A DNA stretch of 64,000 nucleotides from Mycolicibacterium aichiense. Lineage in GTDB: Bacteria > Actinomycetota > Actinomycetes > Mycobacteriales > Mycobacteriaceae. Each line of letters starts with the position of its first letter. The first letter of the stretch is position 1. The translations under genes and the position numbers were made by a program. The notes beneath the pieces were generated by a model. That model saw only the letters and a list, made by a program, of their open reading frames with translations, searched no databases and had not been told where the DNA came from. Below are positions 52,083-62,826 of this stretch, piece after piece. The DNA lies in assembly GCF_010726245.1 (NCBI RefSeq), contig NZ_AP022561.1:4278001-4342000 (forward strand). The letters are read 5' to 3'.

Positions 52083-53225
52083 ATGTCCGAAAAGAGCGAA
52101 CTTCAGACCCAGGTGCGCCTTGCGCTGGGCAAAGTGATCGATCCCGAGCTGCGCAAGCCGATCACCGAGCTCAACATGGTCAAGAGCATCTCGGTCGCCG
52201 ACGACGGCGCCGTCCACGTCGAGGTCTACCTCACCACGTCCGCGTGCCCGAAGAAGACCGAGATCACCGACAAGGTGACCCGGGCCGTCGCCGATGTGCC
52301 GGGCACCGCCGCGGTGACCGTCACGCTCGATGTGATGAACGACGAGCAGCGCACCGAACTGCGCAAGCAGCTGCGCGGCGACGCGCCCGAGCCGGTGATC
52401 CCGTTCGCCCAGCCCGGGTCGCTGACCCGGGTGTACGCCGTCGCCTCCGGCAAGGGCGGGGTCGGCAAGTCGAGCGTGACGGTCAACCTGGCCGCAGCGC
52501 TGGCGGCTCGGGGCTTGTCGGTCGGCGTGCTCGATGCCGACATCTACGGCCACTCGGTGCCGCGCATGATGGGCACCGACGACCGCCCCACCCAGGTCGA
52601 GTCGATGATCCTGCCGCCGGTCGCCCACGACGTGAAGGTCATCTCGATCGCCCAGTTCACCCAGGGCAACGCCCCGGTGGTGTGGCGGGGACCGATGCTG
52701 CACCGGGCGCTGCAACAGTTCCTTGCCGACGTGTACTGGGGCGATCTCGACGTGTTGCTGCTCGACCTGCCGCCTGGGACCGGCGATGTGGCGATCTCGG
52801 TGGCCCAACTGGTTCCGGGCGCCGAGATCCTGGTGGTGACCACACCGCAGCTCGCCGCCGCCGAGGTGGCCGAACGCGCCGGGGCGATCGCGCTGCAGAC
52901 CCGCCAGCGCATCGTCGGCGTGGTGGAGAACATGTCGGGGCTGCTGATGCCGGACGGCACCACGATGCAGATCTTCGGTGAAGGCGGCGGACGCCAGGTG
53001 GCCGAGAGTCTCACCCGTTCCGTCGGCGCTGATGTGCCGCTACTCGGCCAGGTGCCGCTTGACCCCGCGTTGGTGGCGGCCGGCGATTCCGGTGTCCCGC
53101 TTGTTCTTTCAGCGCCCGATTCGGCGGCAGGCAAGGAACTGCGCGGCATCGCCGACAAGCTGGCAGCACGACGGCGCGGGCTGGCCGGCATGTCGCTGGG
53201 CCTGGACACCACCCGCCACCTCTAG
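52083..53225 (+). CDS. mrp: Mrp/NBP35-type P-loop ATPase, Fe-S carrier
   Basis: A 380-residue protein. Residues 5-85 form a MIP18/DUF59 domain (GKVIDPELRKPITELNMV). The ParA-like ATPase has the deviant Walker A GKGGVGKS (123-130), VLDADIYGHSVPRMMG and LLDLPPGTGDVAISVAQ. It binds and transfers Fe-S clusters and corresponds to Rv1229c. The CxxC that many Mrp proteins carry near the C-terminus is not present. ENMSGLLMPDGTTMQIFGEGGG replaces it, as is usual in actinobacterial Mrp. Confidence 0.94.
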   Translation: MSEKSELQTQVRLALGKVIDPELRKPITELNMVKSISVADDGAVHVEVYLTTSACPKKTEITDKVTRAVADVPGTAAVTVTLDVMNDEQRTELRKQLRGDAPEPVIPFAQPGSLTRVYAVASGKGGVGKSSVTVNLAAALAARGLSVGVLDADIYGHSVPRMMGTDDRPTQVESMILPPVAHDVKVISIAQFTQGNAPVVWRGPMLHRALQQFLADVYWGDLDVLLLDLPPGTGDVAISVAQLVPGAEILVVTTPQLAAAEVAERAGAIALQTRQRIVGVVENMSGLLMPDGTTMQIFGEGGGRQVAESLTRSVGADVPLLGQVPLDPALVAAGDSGVPLVLSAPDSAAGKELRGIADKLAARRRGLAGMSLGLDTTRHL

Positions 53226-53301
53226 GCCACGGCTATTGAGTGAGAGCCCACGTTCGAGAAGTCGGCTGGATCTGGAGCGCTGACGCTCACTCGATGACGG
53301 T

Positions 53302-53706
53302 CTAGGTCGCGTCGGCGTCGAACGGTGCCGGCGTGCCGGGCGGCAACGGCTCGGGTTTGGGCACGACCGCCTGCGGAGGCGGCGCACTGTGCGGCTTCAC
53401 TGTGTCCGGCGCCTGGAAGGCCTCGCCGATCCACGAATCGTCGCCGTCGAGAAGATGTTTGGTGAGCGCAGCACGCGGCGTCATACCGCGCAGCTTCTGC
53501 AGCTCGCTCAGCGGCTGGCGCAGATCCTCGAACTCGGGTCCGAGGTCGTCACGCAGCTGACTGGTGGCGCCGCTGATGTAGTCGCGGGCCTGCCGCAACG
53601 AATTCGATGTCCACCGGATGGCGCCCGGCAGCCGCTCGGGGCCGAGCACCACCAGCCCGATGACCAGCAGCACGAGCATTTCGCCCCAGCCGACGTTCGC
53701 GAACAT
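53302..53706 (-). CDS. tatB: Sec-independent protein translocase subunit TatB
   Basis: A 134-residue protein: one N-terminal membrane helix ([18 protein letters not shown]), the short hinge, an amphipathic helix ([26 protein letters not shown]) and a Pro-rich tail. It forms the substrate-receiving part of the Tat translocon. It lies 4 bases after htrA in the order sigE-rseA-htrA-tatB of mycobacteria, so it is probably induced with the envelope stress genes. It converges on mrp across 76 bases with a weak GAGTGAG/CTCACTC inverted repeat. Confidence 0.93.
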   Translation of the reverse strand: MFANVGWGEMLVLLVIGLVVLGPERLPGAIRWTSNSLRQARDYISGATSQLRDDLGPEFEDLRQPLSELQKLRGMTPRAALTKHLLDGDDSWIGEAFQAPDTVKPHSAPPPQAVVPKPEPLPPGTPAPFDADAT

Positions 53707-53710
53707 CGGG

Positions 53711-55219
<1,509 letters not shown>

Positions 55220-55289
55220 CTATCCAAGCGCTCAGCCGCGAGCGCGCGCTGTGGGACCGGGCATGACGCTGCCCGATTTCACATCCACC

Positions 55290-55724
55290 CTACCGGCGCT
55301 TACGCCGGTCGCGGTCTGTGCGTTCAGCTAACTGATCGGCGAGTCCGGGCTGGATGTCGCCGCCGGGGCGCGTCCGGCCGTCCGGGGCACCCGGATCATC
55401 CGGCGCCGCCTGCGGGATCTGCGACAACAGACCCAATAAGCTGCTCGGCATACTGATCGGAAGGGAATCCCGCAACGCGGTGCGGGCCTGACTCTGGCCC
55501 TCCACCTCGGCCGCGCACTCCGGGCACAGCGACAGATGGTGCGCCGCCCGTAGATATGACTTCATCCGTAGCTCGCCGTCGACATACGCGGCGATCGCCT
55601 CGATGGACAGGTGCTCGGTCGAGCCGAATTGGCGGGGCGCGCCGATGGGCGCGTCGCTCTGGGAGGCGAACTGCGAGGGCAACCAGGAGAATGCTCGACG
55701 GAACATGTGTCCACGGTCGACCAT
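55290..55724 (-). CDS. rseA: SigE anti-sigma factor
   Basis: A 144-residue zinc-associated anti-sigma factor. The ZAS motif is His63-x3-Cys67-x2-Cys70 (HHLSLCPEC), preceded by the sigma-binding helices (FGSTEHLSIEAIAAYVDGELRM). The start FRRAFSWLPSQFASQSDAP matches mycobacterial RseA. No transmembrane helix is present, so it is cytoplasmic, as in M. tuberculosis. ATG 55724 is 7 bases after GAGAGGAG; GTG 55727 is adjacent. It lies 144 bases downstream of sigE. Confidence 0.93.
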   Translation of the reverse strand: MVDRGHMFRRAFSWLPSQFASQSDAPIGAPRQFGSTEHLSIEAIAAYVDGELRMKSYLRAAHHLSLCPECAAEVEGQSQARTALRDSLPISMPSSLLGLLSQIPQAAPDDPGAPDGRTRPGGDIQPGLADQLAERTDRDRRKRR

Positions 55725-55868
55725 CACTGCGCTCCTCTCGGGGTTCGCGTCGGCCGCGCCAGCACACGTGGCTTACTCGCTGGTGCTGCGCGCCGCTAGA
55801 TCGAATGTAGCGCGCGAAACCCTCGGTGACATGACATGCCGGCCACAGTTTGGCCGCTGCCCGTCGGT

Positions 55869-56642
55869 CTACGCCGATTCGGCGGTGAAGTCAGCCAATC
55901 CCCGCTGGCCGGAATGGGCCGCCAGGTAATCGCGGAGCGCCTGCCGGCCGCGGTGGATGCGGCTGCGCACGGTACCCAGCTTGACGCCGAGCGTCGCACC
56001 GATCTCCTCGTAGGACAGACCCTCGATGTCACACAGGACGACGGCGGCACGGAACTCCGGCGCCAACGAATCCAGGGCGGCCTGCAAATCCGCACCCAGT
56101 CGCGAGTCGTGGTAGATCTGCTCGGGGTTCGGCTCGTCGGCGGGGACCCGGTCGTAATCCTCGGGCAGCGCCTCCATACGGATGCGGCCGCGACGGCGGA
56201 CCATGTCGAGGAACAGGTTGGTGGTGATGCGGTGCAGCCAGCCTTCGAACGTGCCGGGCTGGTAGTTCTGCACAGAACGGAACACCCTGATGAAGGTCTC
56301 CTGGGTGAGGTCCTCGGCGTCCTGCTGATTGCCCGACAGGCGATAAGCCAGCCGGTACACCCGGTCGGCGTGCTGCCGCACCAGCTCATCCCAGGACGGC
56401 ATGGCCGTCCGGTCGCCGGTGGCATCGAATACCGCGGTGCCCTGCAGTTCCTCGGACGGTTCAACCCACTCGGCTTCCCCCAGCTGTTCGGGGTGCGACA
56501 TGTGCGCCGGAGCCATCAATGTGGTGGTCGTCGGATCCTCCTGGTTGACCTGCGTTGACGGCGGGGTGCCGTCGACCGCATCAAGCCTGACAACGCGACC
56601 GTTGTCGGGCATATTCCCCGACCAGCGGGGGCTCTGTTCCAT
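55869..56642 (-). CDS. sigE: ECF sigma factor SigE
   Basis: A 257-residue ECF sigma factor, the same length as the long M. tuberculosis form. Sigma region 2 has [37 protein letters not shown] and [15 protein letters not shown]; region 4 has LPEDYDRVP and [26 protein letters not shown]. It directs the envelope and surface stress response and is held by RseA. The N-terminal 75 residues before region 2 are poorly conserved and contain in-frame Met codons ([14 protein letters not shown]), so shorter forms are possible. A candidate internal SigH/SigE-type promoter lies at 56592-56617. Confidence 0.95.
   Translation of the reverse strand: MEQSPRWSGNMPDNGRVVRLDAVDGTPPSTQVNQEDPTTTTLMAPAHMSHPEQLGEAEWVEPSEELQGTAVFDATGDRTAMPSWDELVRQHADRVYRLAYRLSGNQQDAEDLTQETFIRVFRSVQNYQPGTFEGWLHRITTNLFLDMVRRRGRIRMEALPEDYDRVPADEPNPEQIYHDSRLGADLQAALDSLAPEFRAAVVLCDIEGLSYEEIGATLGVKLGTVRSRIHRGRQALRDYLAAHSGQRGLADFTAESA
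56592..56617 (-). promoter_or_regulatory. Candidate ECF (SigH/SigE-type) promoter inside sigE
   Basis: On the minus strand GGAAT (56617-56613), 18 bases, then GTT (56594-56592), close to the GGAA-N18-GTT consensus. It would start transcription about 25 codons into the long sigE frame and yield a shorter SigE. From memory, M. tuberculosis sigE has a SigH-dependent promoter giving a shorter product. Confidence 0.4.
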
Positions 56643-56850
56643 GCCCGCTACCGTTCCCCAAACCTGTGTGGGGGCGATTTGAGCTAACTAAGGTTTGACT
56701 AAGAAATACTTTCGTTATCGATTCGTGTCCAGCTCTTTCACTGCTGGACGGCGCGTCATCCTTGACGTTCCCGCGCGACCCCTCGGACCGGCGGGTTCGG
56801 CACTCATCCGGCGCCGGGCGCGCCTGCCCACCCGCCGATCCAACTGCGCC

Positions 56851-56856
56851 TACGCT
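56851..56856 (+). promoter_or_regulatory. Leaderless -10 (TACGCT) of the O-methyltransferase gene
   Basis: TACGCT ends 7 bases before the ATG at 56864, in the divergent gap shared with sigE. Confidence 0.45.
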
Positions 56857-56863
56857 GCTGAGA

Positions 56864-57529
56864 ATGGCCACTAACGAGGACCAAACCGGCCAGCCGGAGG
56901 CCAGCCGCGCCGACCGGATGCTCGCCCATGCGGAGGGTTCGATCTCCGAGGACGCCATTGTCGCGGCCGCCCGGGAGCGAGCTGTCGATGCCGGCGCCGG
57001 AGCGGTGACACCGGCAGTCGGAGCGCTGCTCAGCGTACTGGCCCGGCTGTCCGGCGGCAAAGCAGTTGTCGAGGTGGGCACCGGCGCCGGTGTGAGCGGG
57101 CTGTGGCTGCTGTCCGGGATGCGCGACGACGGCGTGCTGACCACCATCGACATCGAGCCCGAGCATCAGCGCATCGCCAAGCAGGCATTCACCGAGGCCG
57201 GTATCGGCCCGTCGCGCACCCGGCTGATCGCCGGCCGAGCCCAGGAAGTCCTCACCCGGCTGGCCGACGAGTCATATGACCTGGTGTTTCTCGACGCTGC
57301 ACCGTCCGATCAGGCCGACTTCATCGTCGAGGGAATCCGCCTGCTGCGCCCGGGCGGCGCGATCGTCGTCCATCGCGCCGCGCTCGGCGGCCGCGCCGGT
57401 GACCCCGCGGCCAACGATGCGGAGGTCGCTGCCGTGCGCGAGGCGGCCCGGCTGATCGCCGAGGACGAGCGCCTCACCCCGGTGCTGATTCCGCTGGGCG
57501 ACGGAATCCTGGTCGCCGCCCGCGACTGA
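56864..57529 (+). CDS. SAM-dependent O-methyltransferase
   Basis: A 221-residue methyltransferase of the catechol/caffeoyl-CoA O-methyltransferase group, equivalent to Rv1220c. The SAM motif is [18 protein letters not shown], followed by [21 protein letters not shown] with the metal-ligand Asp, and [15 protein letters not shown]. It is divergent from sigE, an arrangement conserved in mycobacteria. The acceptor is unknown. The upstream open frame is ignored because the leaderless -10 fixes the ATG. Confidence 0.93.
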   Translation: MATNEDQTGQPEASRADRMLAHAEGSISEDAIVAAARERAVDAGAGAVTPAVGALLSVLARLSGGKAVVEVGTGAGVSGLWLLSGMRDDGVLTTIDIEPEHQRIAKQAFTEAGIGPSRTRLIAGRAQEVLTRLADESYDLVFLDAAPSDQADFIVEGIRLLRPGGAIVVHRAALGGRAGDPAANDAEVAAVREAARLIAEDERLTPVLIPLGDGILVAARD

Positions 57530-58011
57530 TCCGACAGAGCGGGTGATCCGGTGATCACCGCAGCCGGCGGACCTTTTCCCGTCATTTTCGCGCCCGAAGT
57601 TTGCTGATATTCAACGAGCGTGCAGATTGCGTGACACCCACTCTTGCCGTCATGCGCGAGGAAATGCTGCCACCAGCAGAAATATGCCATTTTCAGAACA
57701 GCCAGAGACCCGCCGTCGGCGTGCACCGGGGCAAATTCTCAGCTGGTAAATCGTTGCTATGAGTCCACTTACTGCAATTTCAGCAAACTCTCCAAAAGTG
57801 CACTTATCCGCGCCTTCGACTCAATAGGATTTCCAACCGTGAGGCCATCGTGATTGAGAGCGACTCTGATCGAGAGGAGTCATCGCATACGCGTTTGCCT
57901 TACTGTTTTCGTGGGCATCCTCACGCCAAAGTCGGTGCGAGGCAGAAATATTGCGGGAATATGTCCGGCCGTTAACGGCTGACATCGCACGGTGTTTCTG
58001 GGGGGGGGAAT
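57530..58011 (+). other. AT-richer intergenic region with palindromes
   Basis: I find no convincing gene in 482 bases. Contents: GGTGATCACC (57550-57559) partly repeated just before; a visibly lower-GC stretch from about 57600 to 57960; ATATT-GCGGG-AATAT (57948-57962); the 12-base palindrome GCCGTTAACGGC (57968-57979); and nine G directly before the next ATG. The palindromes lie 33-64 bases upstream of that ATG and may be regulatory. Confidence 0.4.
58000..58008 (+). repeat. Run of nine G overlapping the ribosome-binding site
   Basis: Nine consecutive G lie 3 bases before ATG 58012 and form the only possible Shine-Dalgarno sequence. Such tracts are prone to slippage, so the length may vary among cells or assemblies. 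Confidence 0.7.
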
Positions 58012-58437
58012 ATGGATCCACGGATTAGTCCCGTGATGGTGGCTACATTGTTCGTGCCTTTCGCGCTCCTCGGAATTGCCGCGGTGGTTTTCGATCTCTC
58101 GCAAAGTCGCCGTAACCGCCGCGACGGCGTCTTGGCCACGTGGAGCGACCTACGCATCACGCAGAGTTTGCTCATCGTGGGCCACGGCCGAAACGCGGCG
58201 CGAATGCCGTTGGCCGGCCTGGCGACCACCGTCACCGAGACCGGCTCGTCCGCCGATCCGACCAGCCATCTCGTCCGGGTCGTGATCAAAGACATCGCCG
58301 GCGAATCGCTCTGCCGCGAGCAGCCGTACTCCTACGGGTCGGTGGGCGCCGCCCGAACCTTCGAGATCCTGCTCAACCGGGCCGCCCGGCCTACGCAGGT
58401 GGCTATCCAGCCGGTCGCCTTGCGCACCGCCGCCTGA
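58012..58437 (+). CDS. Small single-pass membrane protein of unknown function
   Basis: A 141-residue protein. One N-terminal membrane helix (VMVATLFVPFALLGIAAVVF) is followed by a basic stretch (SRRNRRDG) and a soluble, beta-rich domain containing LRITQSLLIVGHGRNAARMPLAGLATTVTE, presumably cytoplasmic by the positive-inside rule. I do not recognise the family. The PLAGL-TTV pattern hints at the short PH-like or DUF domains of actinobacterial membrane proteins. Its start is governed by the G9 tract. Confidence 0.65.
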   Translation: MDPRISPVMVATLFVPFALLGIAAVVFDLSQSRRNRRDGVLATWSDLRITQSLLIVGHGRNAARMPLAGLATTVTETGSSADPTSHLVRVVIKDIAGESLCREQPYSYGSVGAARTFEILLNRAARPTQVAIQPVALRTAA

Positions 58438-58489
58438 GGCGTCGGCGACCGCCCCACCACGAAATCCTCGATCCGACGGCGGTAGGTGC

Positions 58490-58536
58490 TTGACCGACGA
58501 TTGAACAAGTGTTTAGCATACTAAACATGCGTTCAA
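58490..58536 (+). promoter_or_regulatory. raaS promoter and autoregulatory operator
   Basis: -35 TTGACC (58490-58495), 18 bases, -10 TAGCAT (58514-58519), 7 bases, ATG 58527 (leaderless). Over it lies a 36-base dyad: outer arms TTGAAC (58501-58506) and GTTCAA (58531-58536), inner arms TGTTTAG (58510-58516) and CTAAACA (58521-58527), all perfect and centred on CATA. Bound TetR would block the -10 and start codon. Confidence 0.7.
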
Positions 58537-59204
58537 CGGACCTGACGACGGTGGCCCGGATCCGCGATGCCGCCATCGAGTTGTTCGGCGCGCGCGGGTT
58601 CGACGTCGGGGTGCGGGCGATCGCCGAGGCGGCCGGGGTGAGCCCGGGGCTCGTCATCCACCACTTCGGATCGAAGGACGGATTACGCCAAGCGTGCGAC
58701 GACTACATCGCCGAAGAGGTCCGCAGCGAGAAATCCGAAACGATCCGTTCCACCGACCCGGCCACCTGGCTCGCCGCGGCGGCCGAGATCGAATCGTTCG
58801 CGCCGATGATGGCCTACCTGGTGCGCAGCATGCAGACCGGCGGCGAGCTGGCAAGAAACCTCTGGCGCACCATGTTCGCGAATGTCGAGGGCTACCTGGA
58901 CGAGGGTGTCCGCGCCGGCACGATCAGGCCGAGCCGTGACCCGGCCGCACGAGCGAAGTACCTCGGCATGGCGGGCGGTGGCGCCTTCCTGCTCTACCTC
59001 CAATTGCATGACAACCCAACGGATTTGCGGGCCGTTCTGCACGACTACGCCAACGAGATGATGTTGCCCGCCCTCGAGCTCTATACCGAGGGCCTGCTCA
59101 CCGATTCGACGATGTTCGACAGCTTCGCCGCACACGGCGAAATTGTGACCCACACCGAGGGAGAACAACATGACGACGGCATCGGCACCGACAGCGCGGA
59201 CTGA
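58527..59204 (+). CDS. raaS: TetR-family repressor of the ABC exporter, RaaS-like
   Basis: A 225-residue TetR regulator. The helix-turn-helix is in [44 protein letters not shown] (residues about 9-52); the ligand domain has [22 protein letters not shown]. The arrangement TetR-ABC ATPase-permease-methyltransferase equals Rv1219c-Rv1216c, and Rv1219c is known as RaaS, which controls that efflux system. Leaderless ATG 58527 inside its operator. It overlaps the ATPase gene by 35 bases. Confidence 0.85.
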   Translation: MRSTDLTTVARIRDAAIELFGARGFDVGVRAIAEAAGVSPGLVIHHFGSKDGLRQACDDYIAEEVRSEKSETIRSTDPATWLAAAAEIESFAPMMAYLVRSMQTGGELARNLWRTMFANVEGYLDEGVRAGTIRPSRDPAARAKYLGMAGGGAFLLYLQLHDNPTDLRAVLHDYANEMMLPALELYTEGLLTDSTMFDSFAAHGEIVTHTEGEQHDDGIGTDSAD

Positions 59205-60093
59205 CACCGCGGCGGTCGAAATCCACGGTCTGGTCAAGACTTTCGGTCGGACCCGGGCCCTGGACGGCATGGATCTGACCGTCCGCGCCGGTTCGGTCGC
59301 GGGCTTCCTGGGGCCCAATGGCGCGGGTAAGTCCACCACCATCCGCATCCTTCTGGGGCTGCTGCGCGCCGACGGCGGCCATGTGCGCCTGCTGGGTGGT
59401 GACCCGTGGCACGACGCTGTGGCTCTGCACCGGCGCATCGCCTACGTGCCCGGGGATGTGACGCTCTGGCCGAACCTGACCGGCGGTCAGGTGATCGACT
59501 TCCTATGCGGGCTGCGCGGCGGTGCCGATCCCCGCCGCCGGGACTGGCTGATTCAGCGCTTCGAACTCGACCCGAACAAGAAGTCCCGTACGTACTCGAA
59601 GGGCAACCGCCAGAAGGTGGCGCTGGTGGCGGCCTTCGCCACCGACGCCGACATCTACATCCTCGACGAGCCGACATCGGGCCTCGACCCGTTGATGGAG
59701 AACGTCTTTCAGGAATGCGTCCGCGAGGTCGCGGGTCGCGGTGCGGCGGTCCTTCTCTCCAGCCACGTCCTGGCCGAGGTCGAAAAGGTCTGTGACACAG
59801 TCACCATCATCCGCGCCGGACGTACGGTGCAATCCGGGCCACTGGCCCAGCTCCAGCACCTGATGCGGACTACCGTGACGGCACGCACCCACCGCGATCC
59901 CACCGTGGTGACCCGATGGCCGGGCCTGCACGACGTCGACATCGTCGACGGTCGGGTGCGATTCACCGTCGGCCGCGACGCGTTGGACGCGACGATGGTG
60001 CATCTCACCCAGCTCGGGATCGCGGACCTGACGGTCACGCCGGCCTCCCTGGAAGACCTGTTCCTGCGCGAATACCGGACGCCGGCGCCATGA
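59170..60093 (+). CDS. ABC exporter ATP-binding protein, Rv1218c-like
   Basis: A 307-residue ATPase with Walker [10 protein letters not shown] (48-56), Walker [14 protein letters not shown] and switch His in LSSHVL. The signature motif is degenerate, YSKGNRQK in place of LSGGQ, as in some DrrA-type drug exporters. The C-terminal extension ([16 protein letters not shown]) is DrrA-like. With the following permease it should expel hydrophobic drugs. GAGGGAG lies upstream of its ATG inside the raaS coding region. Confidence 0.92.
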   Translation: MTTASAPTARTDTAAVEIHGLVKTFGRTRALDGMDLTVRAGSVAGFLGPNGAGKSTTIRILLGLLRADGGHVRLLGGDPWHDAVALHRRIAYVPGDVTLWPNLTGGQVIDFLCGLRGGADPRRRDWLIQRFELDPNKKSRTYSKGNRQKVALVAAFATDADIYILDEPTSGLDPLMENVFQECVREVAGRGAAVLLSSHVLAEVEKVCDTVTIIRAGRTVQSGPLAQLQHLMRTTVTARTHRDPTVVTRWPGLHDVDIVDGRVRFTVGRDALDATMVHLTQLGIADLTVTPASLEDLFLREYRTPAP

Positions 60094-61685
60094 TCGCAAC
60101 CGCAACCGCCCCCGCCCCGTCCCGGCTGACCGGGACCGGAACGCTCGTCCGCTTCGCCCTGCGCCGCGATCGGATCCGGCTGACGGCGTGGATCTCGGCG
60201 CTGACGCTGATGATGGTCTACGCCCCCAATGGGATCAAACTCGCGTATCCCGACGAGGCGCAGCGCCAGGCGCGCGTGAACCTGCTCAAGACTCCGGCCG
60301 GAATCATGTTGGGCGGGCCGATGTTCGGCGGTAACGAAACCGACCTCGGCGTCATGATGGCCAACGAGCTGACCCTGACGTTGATGGTGGCGGCATCGAT
60401 CCTGTCGATACTGACCGTCATCCGCCACACCCGCGCCGAAGAGGAAAGCGGTGCCGCCGAACTGGTGCTCTCCTCGATCGTCGGCCGCCACGCCCGCACC
60501 GCCGCCGCCCTGATCCTGGTCGTGTTGGTGAACGCCGTGCTGTCGGTGACGATGACGATCGCCATGGCCGCCAGCGGTTTCGCGGTGGTCGACACCGCGG
60601 CAATGTGCGTGGGAATCACTGCCGTCGCAACTGTTTTCGGTGCTGTCGCGGCGCTCAGTGCGCAGCTGTGGCGGCAGGCCAGAACGGCCAGCGGAGCCGC
60701 GCTCGCGACACTGGCCGCGGCCGTGCTGGTGCGGGGGGCGGGCGACGTGATCGACAACTCCGGCAGCGCGCTGAGCTGGTTCTCCCCCATCGCCTGGGCA
60801 CAGCAGATGCGCCCCTTCGTCGCGCTGCGCTGGTGGCCACTCGCGCTGCTGGCCGCGCTGGCCGTCGTCCTGGCCGCAGCGACCGTCGCGCTGGAGAGCC
60901 GCCGCCAGTACGACGACGGCCTCCTGGCGTCCTCCGGCGAACACTCCCGTGCGCGCCCGGTCGGTGGGGTCTTCGGACTACAGTTGGTCATTCATCGCGG
61001 CCTGACCGTGGGCTGGGCGGTCGGCCTGCTCATCGCGGGGGCGGCGTTCGGTTCGATGACCAAGTCGCTGCTGGACGCGGCCAAGGGCAATGAACTTCTG
61101 GCCCGGGTGCTTTCAGCGCAGGGCACCGACGGCGTGTACACCACCATGACGCAGTTCCTGGCCGCGGCGACCACCGCGTATGTGGTTACGGTGGTGGTGC
61201 GGCTACACCGCGACGACGAGTCCGGGATCGGCGAAGCCGTGCTTGCTGGTTCGGTGTCGCGCTGGGCATGGTTGTTGTCGGCGGTCGGCGCGGCACTGAC
61301 CGGCGCGGCCGTGCTGCTGGCCTGCGCGGGCCTGGGCAACGGCATCGGCGCCGGCCTGACGTTGGGTGAGCCCACCACGATCCTGCGGTTGACGTTGGCT
61401 GCGCTGGCCTTCCTGCCTGCGATGGCGGTGATGGCCGGCATCGCCGCCCTCGGCGTCGCGCTGCGTCATCCCGGCATCGGCTGGCTGGCAGTCACATTCG
61501 TGGTCCTCGCGTTGTATCTCGGTGCGCTGCTGCGGTTGCCGCGGTGGCTGATCGAGGCCTCACCGGTCGGTCGTACCACCGCACCGTCATCGGTTTCCGT
61601 TGCGGCACTGGGCGTGATGGTGATGATCGCCGTCGCCGTCACGGTGATCGCCGGAGCGGTCTATCGCCGCCGCGACGTCATCTAG
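60090..61685 (+). CDS. ABC exporter permease, Rv1217c-like
   Basis: A 531-residue membrane protein with about 12 helices arranged as two homologous halves ([50 protein letters not shown]), the type found in two-component tetronasin/drug ABC exporters. Each half contains an ATPase-facing RxExxSG-like loop ([29 protein letters not shown]). ATG overlaps the ATPase stop by 4 bases. Function inferred from the conserved Rv1217c-Rv1219c arrangement. Confidence 0.92.
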   Translation: MIATATAPAPSRLTGTGTLVRFALRRDRIRLTAWISALTLMMVYAPNGIKLAYPDEAQRQARVNLLKTPAGIMLGGPMFGGNETDLGVMMANELTLTLMVAASILSILTVIRHTRAEEESGAAELVLSSIVGRHARTAAALILVVLVNAVLSVTMTIAMAASGFAVVDTAAMCVGITAVATVFGAVAALSAQLWRQARTASGAALATLAAAVLVRGAGDVIDNSGSALSWFSPIAWAQQMRPFVALRWWPLALLAALAVVLAAATVALESRRQYDDGLLASSGEHSRARPVGGVFGLQLVIHRGLTVGWAVGLLIAGAAFGSMTKSLLDAAKGNELLARVLSAQGTDGVYTTMTQFLAAATTAYVVTVVVRLHRDDESGIGEAVLAGSVSRWAWLLSAVGAALTGAAVLLACAGLGNGIGAGLTLGEPTTILRLTLAALAFLPAMAVMAGIAALGVALRHPGIGWLAVTFVVLALYLGALLRLPRWLIEASPVGRTTAPSSVSVAALGVMVMIAVAVTVIAGAVYRRRDVI

Positions 61686-61692
61686 GAGAACC

Positions 61693-62367
61693 ATGGGACC
61701 GTCACTTCGAATCGCGATCTCGGCCATCGGCGGTATCGCGGCCTTCGCTGTGCTGCTGTTCGTCCCGGCGGGAACCCTGAGCTATTGGCAGGGCTGGGCG
61801 TTCCTGGCGGTGTTCAGCATCGCGAGCTTGATCCCGACGCTGTACCTGGGCCGGAAGTATCCCGACGCCTTCGAGCGGCGCACCCATGCCGGTGTCAGGG
61901 CGGAGACCCGGCCGGTCCAAAAGGTCGTGATCGCCGGGACGTTCCTGGTCTTCGCCGCGATGCTGGTGGTGCCGGCCCTGGACTACCGCTTCGGTTGGTC
62001 GACCGTACCTGCGTGGTTGTCGGTGGTCGGCGATGTGCTGGTGGCAACCGGTCTGAGCCTGGCGATGTGGGTGGTGGTCCAGAACCACTACGCCTCGGCC
62101 AACATCATCGTCGAGGAGGGCCAGCCGCTGGTGAGCACCGGGCTGTACGGCTTTGTGCGGCACCCGATGTACTTCGGCAATGTGATCCTGATGATCGGGA
62201 TCGCACTGGCGCTCGGCTCGTACTGGGCTCTGCTGCTGGTCGTCGTCGGGCTGCTGTTGATGGCGGCGCGGATCATCGACGAGGAGAAGATGCTCACCGA
62301 GGAACTGGACGGCTATCGGGAGTACACGCAGAAGGTGCGTTACCGCCTGGTGCCGCTGATCTGGTGA
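61693..62367 (+). CDS. Isoprenylcysteine methyltransferase-like membrane protein, Rv1216c-like
   Basis: A 224-residue membrane protein with about five helices. The C-terminal LVSTGLYGFVRHPMYFGN, RIIDEEKMLTEELDGYREY and VRYRLVPLIW form the signature of the ICMT/phospholipid methyltransferase family, which methylates at the membrane with SAM. AGGAG lies 4 bases before its ATG, 7 bases after the permease stop, so it belongs to the raaS operon. The substrate is unknown; it may modify a lipid or a compound handled by the exporter. Confidence 0.87.
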   Translation: MGPSLRIAISAIGGIAAFAVLLFVPAGTLSYWQGWAFLAVFSIASLIPTLYLGRKYPDAFERRTHAGVRAETRPVQKVVIAGTFLVFAAMLVVPALDYRFGWSTVPAWLSVVGDVLVATGLSLAMWVVVQNHYASANIIVEEGQPLVSTGLYGFVRHPMYFGNVILMIGIALALGSYWALLLVVVGLLLMAARIIDEEKMLTEELDGYREYTQKVRYRLVPLIW

Positions 62368-62371
62368 GCAC

Positions 62372-62400
62372 TTGACCTAACTTGCATGACCATTTAAGTT
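62372..62400 (+). promoter_or_regulatory. SigA-type promoter of the NTF2-like gene
   Basis: TTGACC (62372-62377), a 17-base spacer and TAAGTT (62395-62400). Transcription from near 62407 gives a 30-base leader with AGGA 8 bases before the TTG at 62437. Confidence 0.5.
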
Positions 62401-62436
62401 GACGAGTGCCCGTGCCCGCGTAGGATAGGAAACTCG

Positions 62437-62826
62437 TTGAATCCGAACATCACTCGCCTCATGCAGGAGAACCTCCTGGCGGTGTTCAACGAGCGCGATG
62501 GACAACAACGTCTCGAGGTCGTTCGACGCAACTACGCACCGGACGTGCGGTGGTCGGATGCCGAGGAGACCGTCGTCGGTCAGGATCGCCTGCACGAGAA
62601 GGCTCAAGCACTGCTCGACGGGCCGCTCGCCGGCCTGAATTTCGTCCAGTCCGGACCCGTGCGCCAGACCGCGAACATGGGGTTTCTCGCGTTCGACGTC
62701 TTTGCCCCCGGTTCAGCCGGGACCGAGCCGTTGATCTCCGGTTTCGACGTCGCGATCGTGGAGAACGAGCGCATCGCCCAGTTGTTCACGGTGGTGACGA
62801 AGGAGCCCGGCGCTTCGCCCGCTTAG
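62437..62826 (+). CDS. NTF2-like/SnoaL-type small protein
   Basis: A 129-residue protein. The helical start (LMQENLLAVFNERDGQQRLEVVRRNYAPDVRWSD) and the beta pattern to VAIVENERIAQLFTVV match the NTF2-like cone fold used for isomerases, hydratases and ligand-binding proteins; the active-site residues are not certain. TTG 62437 follows AGGA; the next ATG (62461) would remove the first helix. Its 3' end overlaps the convergent TetR gene by 41 bases. Confidence 0.75.
   Translation: MNPNITRLMQENLLAVFNERDGQQRLEVVRRNYAPDVRWSDAEETVVGQDRLHEKAQALLDGPLAGLNFVQSGPVRQTANMGFLAFDVFAPGSAGTEPLISGFDVAIVENERIAQLFTVVTKEPGASPA

Noticed and set aside
53235..53300. GAGTGAG/CTCACTC inverted repeat between mrp and tatB
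   Set aside because: Seven-base arms about 40 bases apart with no U-tract. It could contribute to bidirectional termination but cannot be supported.
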